Positions 8,536-17,107 of a DNA stretch of 64,000 nucleotides are shown here, in pieces. Made by a program: the position numbers and the translations under genes. Every line of letters starts with the position of its first letter. The first letter of the stretch is position 1. The stretch covers positions 124,001 to 188,000 of the forward strand of contig NZ_AP027364.1 in assembly GCF_030295975.1 (NCBI RefSeq). The letters run 5' to 3'. This DNA is from Thalassotalea atypica (GTDB lineage Bacteria; Pseudomonadota; Gammaproteobacteria; Enterobacterales; Alteromonadaceae). Under the pieces are notes generated by a model. The model saw only the letters and a program-made list of their open reading frames with translations. It did no database searches and was not told where the DNA came from.

Positions 8536-10755
8536 CTATTCATTTAAATAAAGTTCAGCCACTTCTTTTTTAGCGGTAATACGCACGCTCATTAATAAAT
8601 TTGTCTGATTAATGTCAGTTATCGCATCGACATTGTCGGGTAACTGGCCAATGACTTCAAACGCACCATCACTAAGCGTGTACGACCACAACTCAAAGTC
8701 GTCATTGACGCCATAAATAATATTGTCTTTGATGATGAATCGTTGCTTAGCACTTCCTTGACCTTCTAATGTTCCAATAAGTTGATCTTCCGCAGGACCG
8801 GGCTGCCAAAAGCGATCCATTTGATCGGTATAAATTAATCGGCCTTCATCAGTCTTGAGCGCCCAGTTAACTGTCTTATCCGTAATCACAGTGTACTCAG
8901 CACTAGCAAGGTTTAATTCGACTAACTTTAAGATACCTTGGATACGGACTAGTAGCAAAGCACTGTTGTTCTCGCTGTCCCACTGATAAAGACGAACTAC
9001 CGCGTGTTTTATTGGAAAGTGCTTTTGGTTTGAATCTAAGTCAACTTGAGTGAGTAAATTATTGGCATTGACTAAGAGGCTTTTACCGTTCGTGGACCAG
9101 TCTAGACCACTAATATCAGTATCAATTGGAAAATTAGTCAGTTGTGTTGACCTATTACCATCGGTTATCCAAATTTGATCTTCGCCGGACCGGCCTGAGA
9201 TAAATGCGATTAAATCGCCATCGGGCTGATAAATCGCGTCGTCTTCGCCCAGTGTAGAACGTTCTAGTATTGAAATATCAGGTACTGTGTCATGTCGCAG
9301 CGCGAACGTGTTGCTTTCTTGAAATTGTGATAATGGCACCTTAGGTATCTGTGACAGCGGTATTGTTGCGATATCACTGTCCCAATGCCCCTTAATCATT
9401 AGCATTTGCTTCCCGTTAGGGTGAAATACTGGCGAGCCAATTGACTCATCTAGCGGTAAACTGGTATTGGTTATTTTACCTTGAAAGGATAGGGTAAAGA
9501 GTTGCCTTCCGGTACTAAAAATAAGCTGTTCACTGTTGGGGATAAAATTAGGGTATATGTTTCGTTGATTGTTAACTTCTTCAGGGTAATCAATTGGATA
9601 ACTGGACAATATCTGACCATCTGGTTTGAGGATTTCGATGTGATTCTGGCCGTCATTGTGGGTGCTGATTATGGCGATAAGATCATCAGTAACTGAATAA
9701 TCATAATCAATGATATTGCCATCATTGATTGAGTAAATTACCTGACTTATGTTGTCCTTAAGTGAGTAGTTGACTAATTTCCAACGGTTGGTGGTTTTTT
9801 GTAACAACGCGATGTTATTGCTGTTTAACCAAGTTGGTTTGTTGATTGTTGAATTTTTACATTCCAACAAGGTGCTAGGGGATTGTGCCGATTTAAGGGC
9901 TTGAGCAAAATCCAAGTTCATTAGTTTATAACAATTTTTTTGTGTGATTGGCCTGGCGCAGTTTTCCGTTTCAACAAATATTAGATGCTTACCATCAGGA
10001 GAAAAACTAGGGGTGCCGTAGCGACCCATGTTTTGAGTCAGTTGGCTTTCTTGCTGAGTTTTGATGTTTTTTGCCCAAACGTTACTTTCGATGCAAAGTC
10101 TTTCTGAATAACGAAGGAAAACGATGTACTCACCGTCAGGAGAATAAATACCGCCAAATTCCTTGTTGTCAGTGGCTGTCAATGAGCGCAACTCTCCGAA
10201 AGATAGTGTATAGGGCGCTGTTGCAGAGAAATAATTAACCCCGATAAACCCCAAAATAATTACGCCGACCATAAGCGCGATAAAACCCGACTTGAGTTTA
10301 GATCTATCCGCAGTGACAGTGTTTTCAGGTTGAACGATTGACGTGCGATGTTCTATAGAGTGTTCAGGCGTTATGGGGTTGGTACCAATGGGAGTAGTTT
10401 TTGATAAAGGCTCTTGTTCAAGTAGCGACTCAGCATCTACACTATCTTGCCATCGAACCTCGCACTCCAGACTATAGCCTTGTTTTGCATGAGTTTTAAT
10501 ATACGATTGACTATTTTCACCTAGTGCTTTTCTTAATTGGGCAACGCTTCTTTGTAAGGTATTGGGTGTTACAACGGTGTCCGGCCACACCTCGGATAAT
10601 AATTCGTCCTGGCTGACAACCTTGTTGGCATTTTTGGCAAGACACGTTAATACGGCTAAAGCTTTCGGCGGAATTGTCCGAGATTGCATTTTTTGTGTAA
10701 TTTGATTTCGAGTTAAGTCGATAAAAAATTCACCTACCCAGTACTGTTCGGCCAT
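8536..10755 (-). CDS. ToxR/CadC-like membrane regulator with PD40 propeller
   Basis: One-component membrane transcription factor. Residues 1-100 are an OmpR-type winged helix (PPKALAVLTCLAKNANKVVSQDEL run, then NTLQRSVAQLRKALGE and IKTHAKQGYSL). A linker leads to a single membrane helix (about 156-176). The rest (about 185-739) is extracytoplasmic and built of PD40/TolB-like propeller blades, seen as repeated S-P-D-G-x-x-I-x-F motifs (IYSPDGEYIVF, FSPDGKHLIFV, FHPNGKQML, YQPDGDLIAF). It would sense in the periplasm and bind DNA without phosphorylation. It is divergent from the operon starting at 10986, its probable target. Ligand unknown. Confidence 0.85.
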   Translation of the reverse strand: MAEQYWVGEFFIDLTRNQITQKMQSRTIPPKALAVLTCLAKNANKVVSQDELLSEVWPDTVVTPNTLQRSVAQLRKALGENSQSYIKTHAKQGYSLECEVRWQDSVDAESLLEQEPLSKTTPIGTNPITPEHSIEHRTSIVQPENTVTADRSKLKSGFIALMVGVIILGFIGVNYFSATAPYTLSFGELRSLTATDNKEFGGIYSPDGEYIVFLRYSERLCIESNVWAKNIKTQQESQLTQNMGRYGTPSFSPDGKHLIFVETENCARPITQKNCYKLMNLDFAQALKSAQSPSTLLECKNSTINKPTWLNSNNIALLQKTTNRWKLVNYSLKDNISQVIYSINDGNIIDYDYSVTDDLIAIISTHNDGQNHIEILKPDGQILSSYPIDYPEEVNNQRNIYPNFIPNSEQLIFSTGRQLFTLSFQGKITNTSLPLDESIGSPVFHPNGKQMLMIKGHWDSDIATIPLSQIPKVPLSQFQESNTFALRHDTVPDISILERSTLGEDDAIYQPDGDLIAFISGRSGEDQIWITDGNRSTQLTNFPIDTDISGLDWSTNGKSLLVNANNLLTQVDLDSNQKHFPIKHAVVRLYQWDSENNSALLLVRIQGILKLVELNLASAEYTVITDKTVNWALKTDEGRLIYTDQMDRFWQPGPAEDQLIGTLEGQGSAKQRFIIKDNIIYGVNDDFELWSYTLSDGAFEVIGQLPDNVDAITDINQTNLLMSVRITAKKEVAELYLNE

Positions 10756-10879
10756 ATACCCTCTATTTCAGATGAAAACTCTTGCACTAAAGTGAACTTA
10801 AACAAAATGAAATACCTTAGCACAGCCTAAACCTCAGCTAAACAGAATTATTTAACTTGCTGATAATTTAGAGTTTTTC

Positions 10880-10950
10880 ACTTCGTCAGCAAGACGTCAG
10901 CTAAAAATCATCGTAACTTCAAGTATTTTTACTTCGATCCGTTTAACTTC
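10880..10950 (+). repeat. ACTTC direct repeats in a divergent promoter region
   Basis: ACTTC occurs at 10880, 10916, 10931 and 10946; the last three are exactly 15 bases apart. They lie 36-70 bases upstream of the esterase start, between it and the divergent ToxR-like gene. Winged-helix regulators of this type bind tandem direct repeats, so this is a candidate operator, but the motif is short and could arise by chance in AT-rich DNA. Confidence 0.3.
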
Positions 10951-10985
10951 AGTACACAATTATTCAAAAGAGTGAATATTAATTG

Positions 10986-11867
10986 ATGGATACTTATAGA
11001 CGAAAAGATAAAGTGATAAATACGACGAAGAGTTTAATGCTAGCCTTAGTCGTTTTGTTGCCTTTTTTACCACTTCAGGCAGCTGAGACTAAAGACTTAA
11101 CATTACCAAGAATACAAGTCGTTCCTATTAAAGACACTCAGGCTGATAGGCTATACGAACTTTACATAAAGTTGCCTCAGGGATACACAAAGAGCAAAGA
11201 CAAAAACTACCCTGTAATTTATTTTACCGATGCAGATACGCACATCGAACTATTGTCTGGTACTGAGTTTTTGATGGAAGACGTTATTTTGGTGGGAATT
11301 TCTCATCAAAAAGATCTCGATGAAACGTCAGGGATACGTGACAGTAGAGCGAGAGATTATTCAATAAGTAAGTCAAGCAACCTCGAACGTCAAGCGAAAT
11401 ATCAATTTGGCCAAGCGGGCAAGCACCTCGCCTTTATTCGCCATGATGTCATTAAATTTATCGAAAGCAACTATCGAACTGATCCGAGTAATCGAACGTA
11501 TTTCGGCTTTTCCCTTGGCGGCTTGTTTGGTACCTATGCCCTAATGACGCATCCGGACACATTCAAAAACTACATTTTAGGTAGTCCGTCGCTTTGGCGA
11601 GATATTCCATTGCTTTTTTCTCTAGAAAATCCGGCATTAAAAAGTAAAGGGCAGGCGATCAACTTGTTCATAACTTATGGCGAACAGGAAAAAGAATTGG
11701 CTGTGCATGTTGAAGATTTCATTACTCAGCTAAAGAACAAAAATTACCAAGCACTGTCATCAATAAAGCAGGTAGTGATTGATTCTGCGGGTCATAGTGA
11801 TTCGTTCCCTATGGTGGGTGTTCGCAGTGTGAAATGGTTATCAAATCTAATAAAAGAGCAAGGATAA
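10986..11867 (+). CDS. Secreted esterase of the EstD/IroE (Fes-like) family
   Basis: Alpha/beta hydrolase of the putative-esterase family, which includes siderophore esterases such as IroE. A basic N-terminus and hydrophobic segment (about 15-32, ending near LQAAE) indicate Sec export. The nucleophile motif is GFSLGG with Ser176; a late DSAGHSDSFP supplies the probable catalytic His. The ATG at 10986 is preferred over the adjoining TTG at 10983. It is three bases from the next gene, so the two are co-transcribed. The substrate is not evident: no siderophore genes are nearby. Confidence 0.78.
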   Translation: MDTYRRKDKVINTTKSLMLALVVLLPFLPLQAAETKDLTLPRIQVVPIKDTQADRLYELYIKLPQGYTKSKDKNYPVIYFTDADTHIELLSGTEFLMEDVILVGISHQKDLDETSGIRDSRARDYSISKSSNLERQAKYQFGQAGKHLAFIRHDVIKFIESNYRTDPSNRTYFGFSLGGLFGTYALMTHPDTFKNYILGSPSLWRDIPLLFSLENPALKSKGQAINLFITYGEQEKELAVHVEDFITQLKNKNYQALSSIKQVVIDSAGHSDSFPMVGVRSVKWLSNLIKEQG

Positions 11868-11870
11868 AAC

Positions 11871-12722
11871 ATGAAACATAATATAATTTTTACGCTTGCG
11901 CTGCTTTCAATGCTAACGATGAGTAGCAATAGCTACGGGCATGATGAGCAATCAGCCCTTAAAGGCCCGTATGTCGGGCAAACACCGCCCGGCTTAACGC
12001 CTGAAGTGTTCGCGCCTCGGGGAAGAACTACAGCACATCGTGATCATAGCGGTTTTTTTACCCCTGACATGAAAGAATTTTACTTTACCCGAAGAAACAA
12101 TAGTGATGCCAAGTGGTCACTAATTGCATTTAAGTATGAAAATAATCAATGGCACGAGTCGCTTGTTGGCCCAAGAGTCGGACGCCCGATTGTAACGCCT
12201 GATGGCAAGATAATGCATTTAGGCAAGCGTTATATGGAGCGTACCGATACAGGCTGGTCAGAGATTAAAAGCCTTGGGCTGCCATTTGAAGACTTTCGTA
12301 TTATGCGTCTTATGTCATCAGCCAATGGTACTTATTATTTTGATGAAGCAAATGAGTCTGTACCAATTCATTATTCTCGACTGGTCAATGGCAAGCGCGA
12401 AAAGCCCAAAGCGGTAGATATTAATTTCGGTGACTGGAATGCGCATCCTTACATTGCACCTGACGAGTCATATTTGATCTGGGATGAGCAAGACGATGGT
12501 GGCTATGGACGTGCCGATTTATATATCTCTTTTCGTCAACCAGATGGTTCATGGGGCGCCCCCATTAACTTTGGAGAAGAAATCAACACTGGTGCATCAG
12601 AAAGTGGAGCAATAGTGACCCCTGACGGTAAATACCTATTTTTTAACCGCTTTATAAATGACCAAAATGCGGGGATGCATTGGGTTGACGCGCAAATCAT
12701 TGAAACGCTTAGGCCTAAGTGA
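11871..12722 (+). CDS. Periplasmic PD40/TolB-like propeller protein
   Basis: A signal peptide (about 1-23, ending NSYGHD) is followed by a small beta-propeller made of PD40-type repeats: HSGFFTPDMKEFYF, PIVTPDGKIMHLG, PYIAPDESYLIWDE and GAIVTPDGKYLFFNRF. No catalytic motif is visible. The protein probably binds a ligand or partner in the periplasm. Its propeller type matches the sensory half of the divergent regulator, which suggests related ligand recognition (inference). It sits between the esterase and a serine hydrolase in one operon. Confidence 0.75.
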   Translation: MKHNIIFTLALLSMLTMSSNSYGHDEQSALKGPYVGQTPPGLTPEVFAPRGRTTAHRDHSGFFTPDMKEFYFTRRNNSDAKWSLIAFKYENNQWHESLVGPRVGRPIVTPDGKIMHLGKRYMERTDTGWSEIKSLGLPFEDFRIMRLMSSANGTYYFDEANESVPIHYSRLVNGKREKPKAVDINFGDWNAHPYIAPDESYLIWDEQDDGGYGRADLYISFRQPDGSWGAPINFGEEINTGASESGAIVTPDGKYLFFNRFINDQNAGMHWVDAQIIETLRPK

Positions 12723-12814
12723 TCATTTTTTAAAACAAAAAAACTAGACGAACTTTATGACGTACGCAAATCCGAATCCGCGCGTACAGATTGTAGATGA
12801 AAAAAGGAATAACT

Positions 12815-14011
12815 ATGAAAATAAAATTAAAATTCAAAGGCTTACTTGCTGTTACGCTGCTGAGCTGTTTGAGTAATACTGTAGCGGCGAAACCTGCGCC
12901 AGAAGTTTCAGAGGCTGATGCTAAAATATCGTTTTGGGATATGCCTTATCTTGAAAGAGCCTATATACAATCAACCCCTGAGGAACGAAAAGACAATATT
13001 CCAGTGGGTCATTTAGGTGTTGATGGTGGCAATAAGAAGATGATTATTCAGTTAGCGAAAGACATTGCGGAGAAAAAGTACGGCCTTGTCGACAGCCTGC
13101 TTATCGCGCACCAAGGGAAGCTTCTTTTTGAGTCCTATTATTTACGCGGTCGTGTGGATTTACCGCACATGCAAGCATCAAGCACTAAATCTTATGTCAG
13201 CCTAGCTGTTGGTCGTGCCATTCAACTTGGTTACTTAACGATGGATGATTTAAATAAACCTCTGGTGAGTTTTCTTAGCGACTTAGATCGTTCAAAACTG
13301 ATCGACGGTGCAGACACCATTACGCTGCATAAAGCGCTGACCATGAGCTCTGGCATGCAAATTAGTCGAGATCAGATTAAAGAATTCAAGAAAACCCCAG
13401 GTCAACTAAAAGGCCAAGGTCAGGTACAAACGTTTCTTGAACACAGCCCTGCAATTAACGCAGAAACTCAGCGCTTCAACTACTCAAACACTGATCCAAT
13501 ACTGGTGATGCAAGTGTTGGAAGCTGTAGTACCAGGTACGGCCAAAGCATTTATCAAAAAAGAGCTGCTTGATAAAATGGAGATTGTTCAATACGCATGG
13601 AAGGACGATGTCAGCGGACTACCCATGGCGCCTTACTCATCAAGTATGACATCGCGAAATATGCTTAAGTGGGGAACCCTGATCAAAAATAATGGTAAAT
13701 GGAATGGCGAACAATTGGTGCCTAAAGCGTTTATAGCTAAAGCAACGAATAGAATTGTTCACCCTAACGCAGATGAAACATTTTTTGTTGGGGATAATGT
13801 TGTTAATCCCGGATACGGCTATTACTTTTGGCAAGCCGATATGAAAGTTGGTGATAAAAACTATTACACACGTTCAGCACAAGGGGGCGGTGGCCAATAC
13901 ATTATCTTAATAGATGAACTTGATCTTATTGTTGTAACTACGGCTCATGAGCGAGACGATAGAACCATGAAGATGACAGCAGAAAGGGTTTTACCGGCAT
14001 TTGTTCAATAA
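12815..14011 (+). CDS. Periplasmic serine hydrolase, class C beta-lactamase fold
   Basis: A signal peptide (about 1-25, ending NTVAAKP) precedes a beta-lactamase-related domain. SxxK is present as SSTK (Ser122, Lys125), YxN as YSN (in FNYSNTDP), and a Gly-rich QGGGGQY stands where KTG/HxG is expected. This family (PF00144) contains esterases, D-aminopeptidases and 6-aminohexanoate-dimer hydrolases as well as beta-lactamases; the altered third motif argues against a true beta-lactamase. An ATG at 12797 is in frame, but AAAGGA sits six bases before 12815, which is the better start. Third gene of the esterase/PD40 operon. Confidence 0.8.
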   Translation: MKIKLKFKGLLAVTLLSCLSNTVAAKPAPEVSEADAKISFWDMPYLERAYIQSTPEERKDNIPVGHLGVDGGNKKMIIQLAKDIAEKKYGLVDSLLIAHQGKLLFESYYLRGRVDLPHMQASSTKSYVSLAVGRAIQLGYLTMDDLNKPLVSFLSDLDRSKLIDGADTITLHKALTMSSGMQISRDQIKEFKKTPGQLKGQGQVQTFLEHSPAINAETQRFNYSNTDPILVMQVLEAVVPGTAKAFIKKELLDKMEIVQYAWKDDVSGLPMAPYSSSMTSRNMLKWGTLIKNNGKWNGEQLVPKAFIAKATNRIVHPNADETFFVGDNVVNPGYGYYFWQADMKVGDKNYYTRSAQGGGGQYIILIDELDLIVVTTAHERDDRTMKMTAERVLPAFVQ

Positions 14012-14027
14012 ACTGGTGAGTTGATAG

Positions 14028-14057
14028 AGGCATACATGACCCGTCGTCAATATGCCT
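14028..14057 (+). terminator. Weak hairpin after the hydrolase operon
   Basis: AGGCATA at 14028-14034 pairs with TATGCCT at 14051-14057 around a 16-base loop; only TTTG follows. It sits between converging genes. Weak as a terminator. Confidence 0.3.
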
Positions 14058-14143
14058 TTGTCATCTGTTGCAATGCACTCATAACCTTTAGGAGCTTTAG
14101 TTAAACTCACGATTTTCGTCACCAACCAAAAGCTCTTCGGGGC

Positions 14144-15124
14144 TCAGCGTTCTTCCTTTGCCAATAGCTCCATTAAGCCAACCAGAGCAATAAAGAATAC
14201 AGCACCTACAGGCCATATGATCCAGGTGACACCCCAGTCCATTGTCCATAAGCTCCAACCAAGAAACACTGCTATCAACAAAGGCCAGTAGAATGCAGCA
14301 AGCTTTTCAGCACGTTGTGCACGTCTACTCTTGGTGGTCGCCATACTGATATCTTTTAGAATACTGTTGTAGGCGTCATATTTTGCTGTAACAGGTACGA
14401 CAATATATAAACCCCCTGCGATTATCAGCAGTAATACAATCAGCATCATTAACCTTGTTTCAGTGTCAGCGGAAAACATACTCACCAACATCAGCGGCAC
14501 AAAACTGATGATGAACATGAAAATACCTATAGACAGTTGTCGATTATAGCTGGCTTTAAATTTTTCTAATTTATCTGTAAAAACGCTGTGTACGCCATAG
14601 GCCAATTCAAAGTGCTCATTGTCAATTACAGCAATGTCGCTTTCGTATTGGTTGGTCTTGATAAAAAAGTTGATGCCGATCGAGATCAAAACCAAGAGGC
14701 TGACAATGCCAAGTGCGGCGGCAATATCACCGGTTAGGTTCAATTTATTCGATTGAGCCATGGCCAAAAAGAAAATTAGCGGTATGACTGAGCTTACACA
14801 AAGGACTACGCCCTTGGTTATTAAGGCTGATATAGCCGCCTTCTTTTCAATATAATTTAATGCTTGCTCTAGGCTAATTTGAACTGTAGTTGACTCGTTG
14901 CTTGGGTCTTGAGATTCAAACGTTTCATTTTCATCTTTCAAAAGAAAATCTGTGGATACGTCAAAAATTTCTGCCAACATAATTATTTTGTTCAAATCGG
15001 GTATGCTATTAGCGCTTTCCCATTTCGATACAGATTGTCTAGACACGTTCACTTTTTCAGCTAAATCTTCTTGCGACCAACCAAACTGCTTCCTTAATCT
15101 GACAATCTTATCTGCTAGTATCAT
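14144..15124 (-). CDS. Membrane-anchored XRE-family regulator
   Basis: An N-terminal helix-turn-helix of the Xre/Cro type (residues about 5-60; WSQEDLAEKVNVSRQSVSKWES) is followed by about six membrane helices (near 95-120, 130-152, 185-208, 215-236, 265-285, 290-312). Such DNA-binding proteins embedded in the membrane are common next to small regulated operons, but the signal is unknown. A start at 15190 would add 22 residues with no family match; AAGGA lies nine bases before the ATG at 15124. It faces the serine hydrolase gene tail to tail. An inverted repeat over its own promoter suggests self-regulation. Confidence 0.82.
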   Translation of the reverse strand: MILADKIVRLRKQFGWSQEDLAEKVNVSRQSVSKWESANSIPDLNKIIMLAEIFDVSTDFLLKDENETFESQDPSNESTTVQISLEQALNYIEKKAAISALITKGVVLCVSSVIPLIFFLAMAQSNKLNLTGDIAAALGIVSLLVLISIGINFFIKTNQYESDIAVIDNEHFELAYGVHSVFTDKLEKFKASYNRQLSIGIFMFIISFVPLMLVSMFSADTETRLMMLIVLLLIIAGGLYIVVPVTAKYDAYNSILKDISMATTKSRRAQRAEKLAAFYWPLLIAVFLGWSLWTMDWGVTWIIWPVGAVFFIALVGLMELLAKEER

Positions 15125-15194
15125 GATGCTATTTCCTTTGTCTGTTGTTGAGTGGCCAGCATAGAAAGCTAGCCAGTTGCAGAACAGCAAGTCA

Positions 15195-15221
15195 GGTTGT
15201 TAATTTGTCAACCAGCGGTTG
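15195..15221 (-). promoter_or_regulatory. Inverted-repeat operator and -35 of the XRE gene
   Basis: On the plus strand GGTTG (15195-15199), CAACC (15209-15213) and GGTTG (15217-15221) alternate. On the minus strand a perfect -35 hexamer TTGACA falls inside this element, pointing to the XRE gene about 80 bases downstream; the matching -10 is poor. Repressors of the Xre type bind such dyads, so autoregulation is a reasonable inference. Confidence 0.4.
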
Positions 15222-15600
15222 CAATTAGGCTAAGCAGTTAAATTTAAATACTTTTATTAGTGCTAGCAAGCGAGTTTTAATTTATATCGTTGGTTCGAAA
15301 TAGCTATTGTACGCCCTGTATCAGAAACATTTTCTACCGGTTTTCAATTCGTCGGACCGTTTTGATGGCGGATATTATACAAATTTTCCTTATTCGGCGT
15401 TCTTATGATGTCCAAGAAAATCCTCGCTTACTGCCGACTTGGAAAAATGCTGATGAAAAAGCAATGCTCTCAGGCACAATGTTGTTAAGTCATATTGTTG
15501 ATTAAGGTCAAACATAGCTTACTAAATACTCCTGTTCATATTAAACAGGTCCAGAACGGTAGTAAGATAAGAGCCATCATTTCAAAACACTGTTGTTACC
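15222..15600. other. Gene-poor stretch between XRE gene and tehB
   Basis: A short plus-strand frame (ATG 15365 to TAA 15505, about 46 codons; GTG/TTG starts extend it to 71) is open but has no recognisable family, no clear RBS and no usable membrane or signal segment. It may be a gene remnant. The rest is AT-rich and holds the tehB leader; a TGTTCATATTAAACA imperfect dyad lies near 15533-15547. Nothing else is seen. Confidence 0.4.
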
Positions 15601-16167
15601 ATGAATGTTGATCTTAATAGCCGCTACGGCTTAAACCCTGCTCATAGCGAAGTCGTAGAAGCTTGTAAAATTATCGAGCCGTGCGATGCCTTAGATATGG
15701 GCTGCTCAAACGGGCGTAATGCAGTCTATCTTAGTCAACTCGAGTTTAATGTTGCTGCCATAGACCATAACCCTAGCGCCATAGATATGCTGCAAAGCAT
15801 TACGGCTCAAGAGGGAATTGATAACATTAAGGCTCAAGTATACGACATTAACAAAGCGAGTCTCGAACAAGACTTTGGGTTTATTTCTTGTACCGTCACT
15901 TTAATGTTTCTCGACCCCGCTCGTGTGGATGCAGTTATCGCTGATATGCAAAAACGCACAGTAGCTGGCGGTTACAACCTTATTGTATGTGCCATGGACA
16001 CTGAAGAGCATCCATGTCCGGTTCGTTTTCCTTTTACCTTAGCAGCGGGACAGTTACGTGATGCTTACGAAGGTTGGGAGCTGATTAAGTATAATGAAGA
16101 TGTAGGCACGATGCATAATGGGGCTAAACTACAATTCGCCACTATGTTGGCACGAAAAGCGGGTTAA
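15601..16167 (+). CDS. tehB: SAM-dependent methyltransferase TehB
   Basis: Class I methyltransferase that in E. coli confers tellurite resistance by SAM-dependent methylation. The 188 residues align over nearly their full length with TehB from memory: HSEVVEACKII, SAM-binding motif I DMGCSNGRNAVYLS, TVTLMFLDP, AGGYNLIVCAMDTEEHPCPVRFPF, YEGWELIKYNEDVG and the end LQFATMLARK. There is no tehA next to it, as in many bacteria. The physiological substrate may be other than tellurite. It lies alone, between the XRE gene and a candidate small RNA. Confidence 0.9.
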   Translation: MNVDLNSRYGLNPAHSEVVEACKIIEPCDALDMGCSNGRNAVYLSQLEFNVAAIDHNPSAIDMLQSITAQEGIDNIKAQVYDINKASLEQDFGFISCTVTLMFLDPARVDAVIADMQKRTVAGGYNLIVCAMDTEEHPCPVRFPFTLAAGQLRDAYEGWELIKYNEDVGTMHNGAKLQFATMLARKAG

Positions 16168-16288
16168 ACGTCGTTAAAGTGTATACGTTACTAAATTCAT
16201 ACTTACAAAATAGATAATCATTTGTCAGACTTTTAACTTTTCTCATTAACCACAAGTACAAATATAAACAAATTTGTAATTATTTTAG

Positions 16289-16320
16289 AGTAAGTACTTT
16301 ACTTTTGTTGAGTAAGTACT
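16289..16320 (+). repeat. Direct repeat GAGTAAGTACT over a strong -10 box
   Basis: GAGTAAGTACT occurs at 16289-16299 and 16310-16320, exactly 21 bases (two helical turns) apart, immediately before TATAAT at 16322-16327. The copies cover the -35 and spacer region of the putative small-RNA promoter, a typical place for a regulator site. Confidence 0.45.
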
Positions 16321-16327
16321 CTATAAT
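16298..16327 (+). promoter_or_regulatory. Sigma-70 promoter of candidate small RNA
   Basis: A perfect -10 TATAAT at 16322-16327 has a weak -35 (TTACTT at 16299-16304, 17-base spacer). The predicted start is near 16334. No coding frame of note lies between here and the terminator at 16396-16425. Confidence 0.5.
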
Positions 16328-16333
16328 TCAATC

Positions 16334-16425
16334 GTTCCTTGTGAACGCCTGTTGTAATAATTTTATATATTCTAGCTTTCCCCATAGCTAATCCGCCGGA
16401 AGTACTTTGTACTTCCGGTTTTTTT
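16334..16425 (+). ncRNA. Candidate ~92-nt small RNA beside engB
   Basis: Between a strong -10 box and a strong intrinsic terminator lies ~92 bases without a gene. The predicted RNA starts with a small hairpin (GTTC/GAAC), has an AU-rich single-stranded stretch (UUGUAAUAAUUUUAUAUAUU type, Hfq-like), then a TAGCT/AGCTA hairpin with a C-rich loop, and the terminator hairpin with seven U. In enterics and vibrios the Spot 42 gene spf sits at the corresponding place, converging on engB (yihA). Position and layout agree, but I see no convincing sequence match to Spot 42, so the name is withheld. Confidence 0.5.
16396..16425 (+). terminator. Strong intrinsic terminator
   Basis: A perfect 10-bp stem CCGGAAGTAC (16396-16405) with a TTT loop and its complement to 16418, followed by seven further T. 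It ends the candidate small RNA and could also stop tehB read-through. Confidence 0.88.
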
Positions 16426-16456
16426 ATGCCTAAATTTTGATGTGCTGAGTGGGAAG

Positions 16457-17107
16457 TTATTGCTCAGGTGAGTCGTTTATTTCTTCATATGGCGAAGCAT
16501 TACCATTTAAAAACCAATCACAGATAACTTTGTCTGCTTGAGCTGTTCCTGTTTTTTTCAACGATGAAAAAGCTTGTACTTTTATGTCAGCGTTAAGAGG
16601 CGCTAGTGCCTTTTTCACTTTTAGTACTTCAGCGCTGGCTTTGCCTTGCGAAAGCTTATCTGATTTTGTCAGTAATGCTAAAACGGGTAAGTTGCTGTCA
16701 GCCGCCCACTGAATTAAGTCCATGTCTAGGTCCTTAAGGGGATGACGAATATCCATTAAGATGACCAATCCCTTAAGGCACTCTCTTTTTTCTAAGTACT
16801 CGCCTAGGGCTTTTTGCCATTTCTTTTTCATTTCTAACGGGACTTTAGCAAATCCATAACCGGGTAAATCGACTAAGCGGTGATCAGGTGCAATTTCAAA
16901 AACATTAATCAATTGCGTTCGACCAGGTGTTTTACTGGTTCTAGCTAAGCTTTTTTGACGCGTTAATGTGTTTAATGCGCTGGACTTACCAGCATTTGAA
17001 CGACCAGCAAAAGCAACCTCTACACCGCTATCAGCAGGTAGACGTCTAATGTCTGGGGCGCTAATGGTAAATTTAGCTTTATTTAAATGAACGGTTTGCT
17101 CTAACAC
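16457..17107 (-). CDS. engB: Ribosome-assembly GTPase EngB (YsxC/YihA)
   Basis: Essential small GTPase acting late in 50S ribosomal subunit assembly. At 216 residues it has the family size. G1 is GRSNAGKSS (about 36-44), G2 includes SKTPGRTQ, G3 is [10 protein letters not shown], and G4 is TKSDKLS. The C-terminal [11 protein letters not shown] supplies G5. The gene faces the candidate small RNA and is divergent from the cytochrome gene with a 300-base gap. Confidence 0.95.
   Translation of the reverse strand: MLEQTVHLNKAKFTISAPDIRRLPADSGVEVAFAGRSNAGKSSALNTLTRQKSLARTSKTPGRTQLINVFEIAPDHRLVDLPGYGFAKVPLEMKKKWQKALGEYLEKRECLKGLVILMDIRHPLKDLDMDLIQWAADSNLPVLALLTKSDKLSQGKASAEVLKVKKALAPLNADIKVQAFSSLKKTGTAQADKVICDWFLNGNASPYEEINDSPEQ

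Noticed and set aside
12815-14011. Serine hydrolase as an antibiotic-resistance beta-lactamase
   Set aside because: SxxK and YxN are present, but the KTG motif is replaced by a Gly-rich segment and the operon context points to another exported hydrolase function.
15290-15505. 71-codon open frame upstream of tehB
   Set aside because: No RBS, no recognisable family, AT-rich context; kept only as part of the gene-poor stretch.
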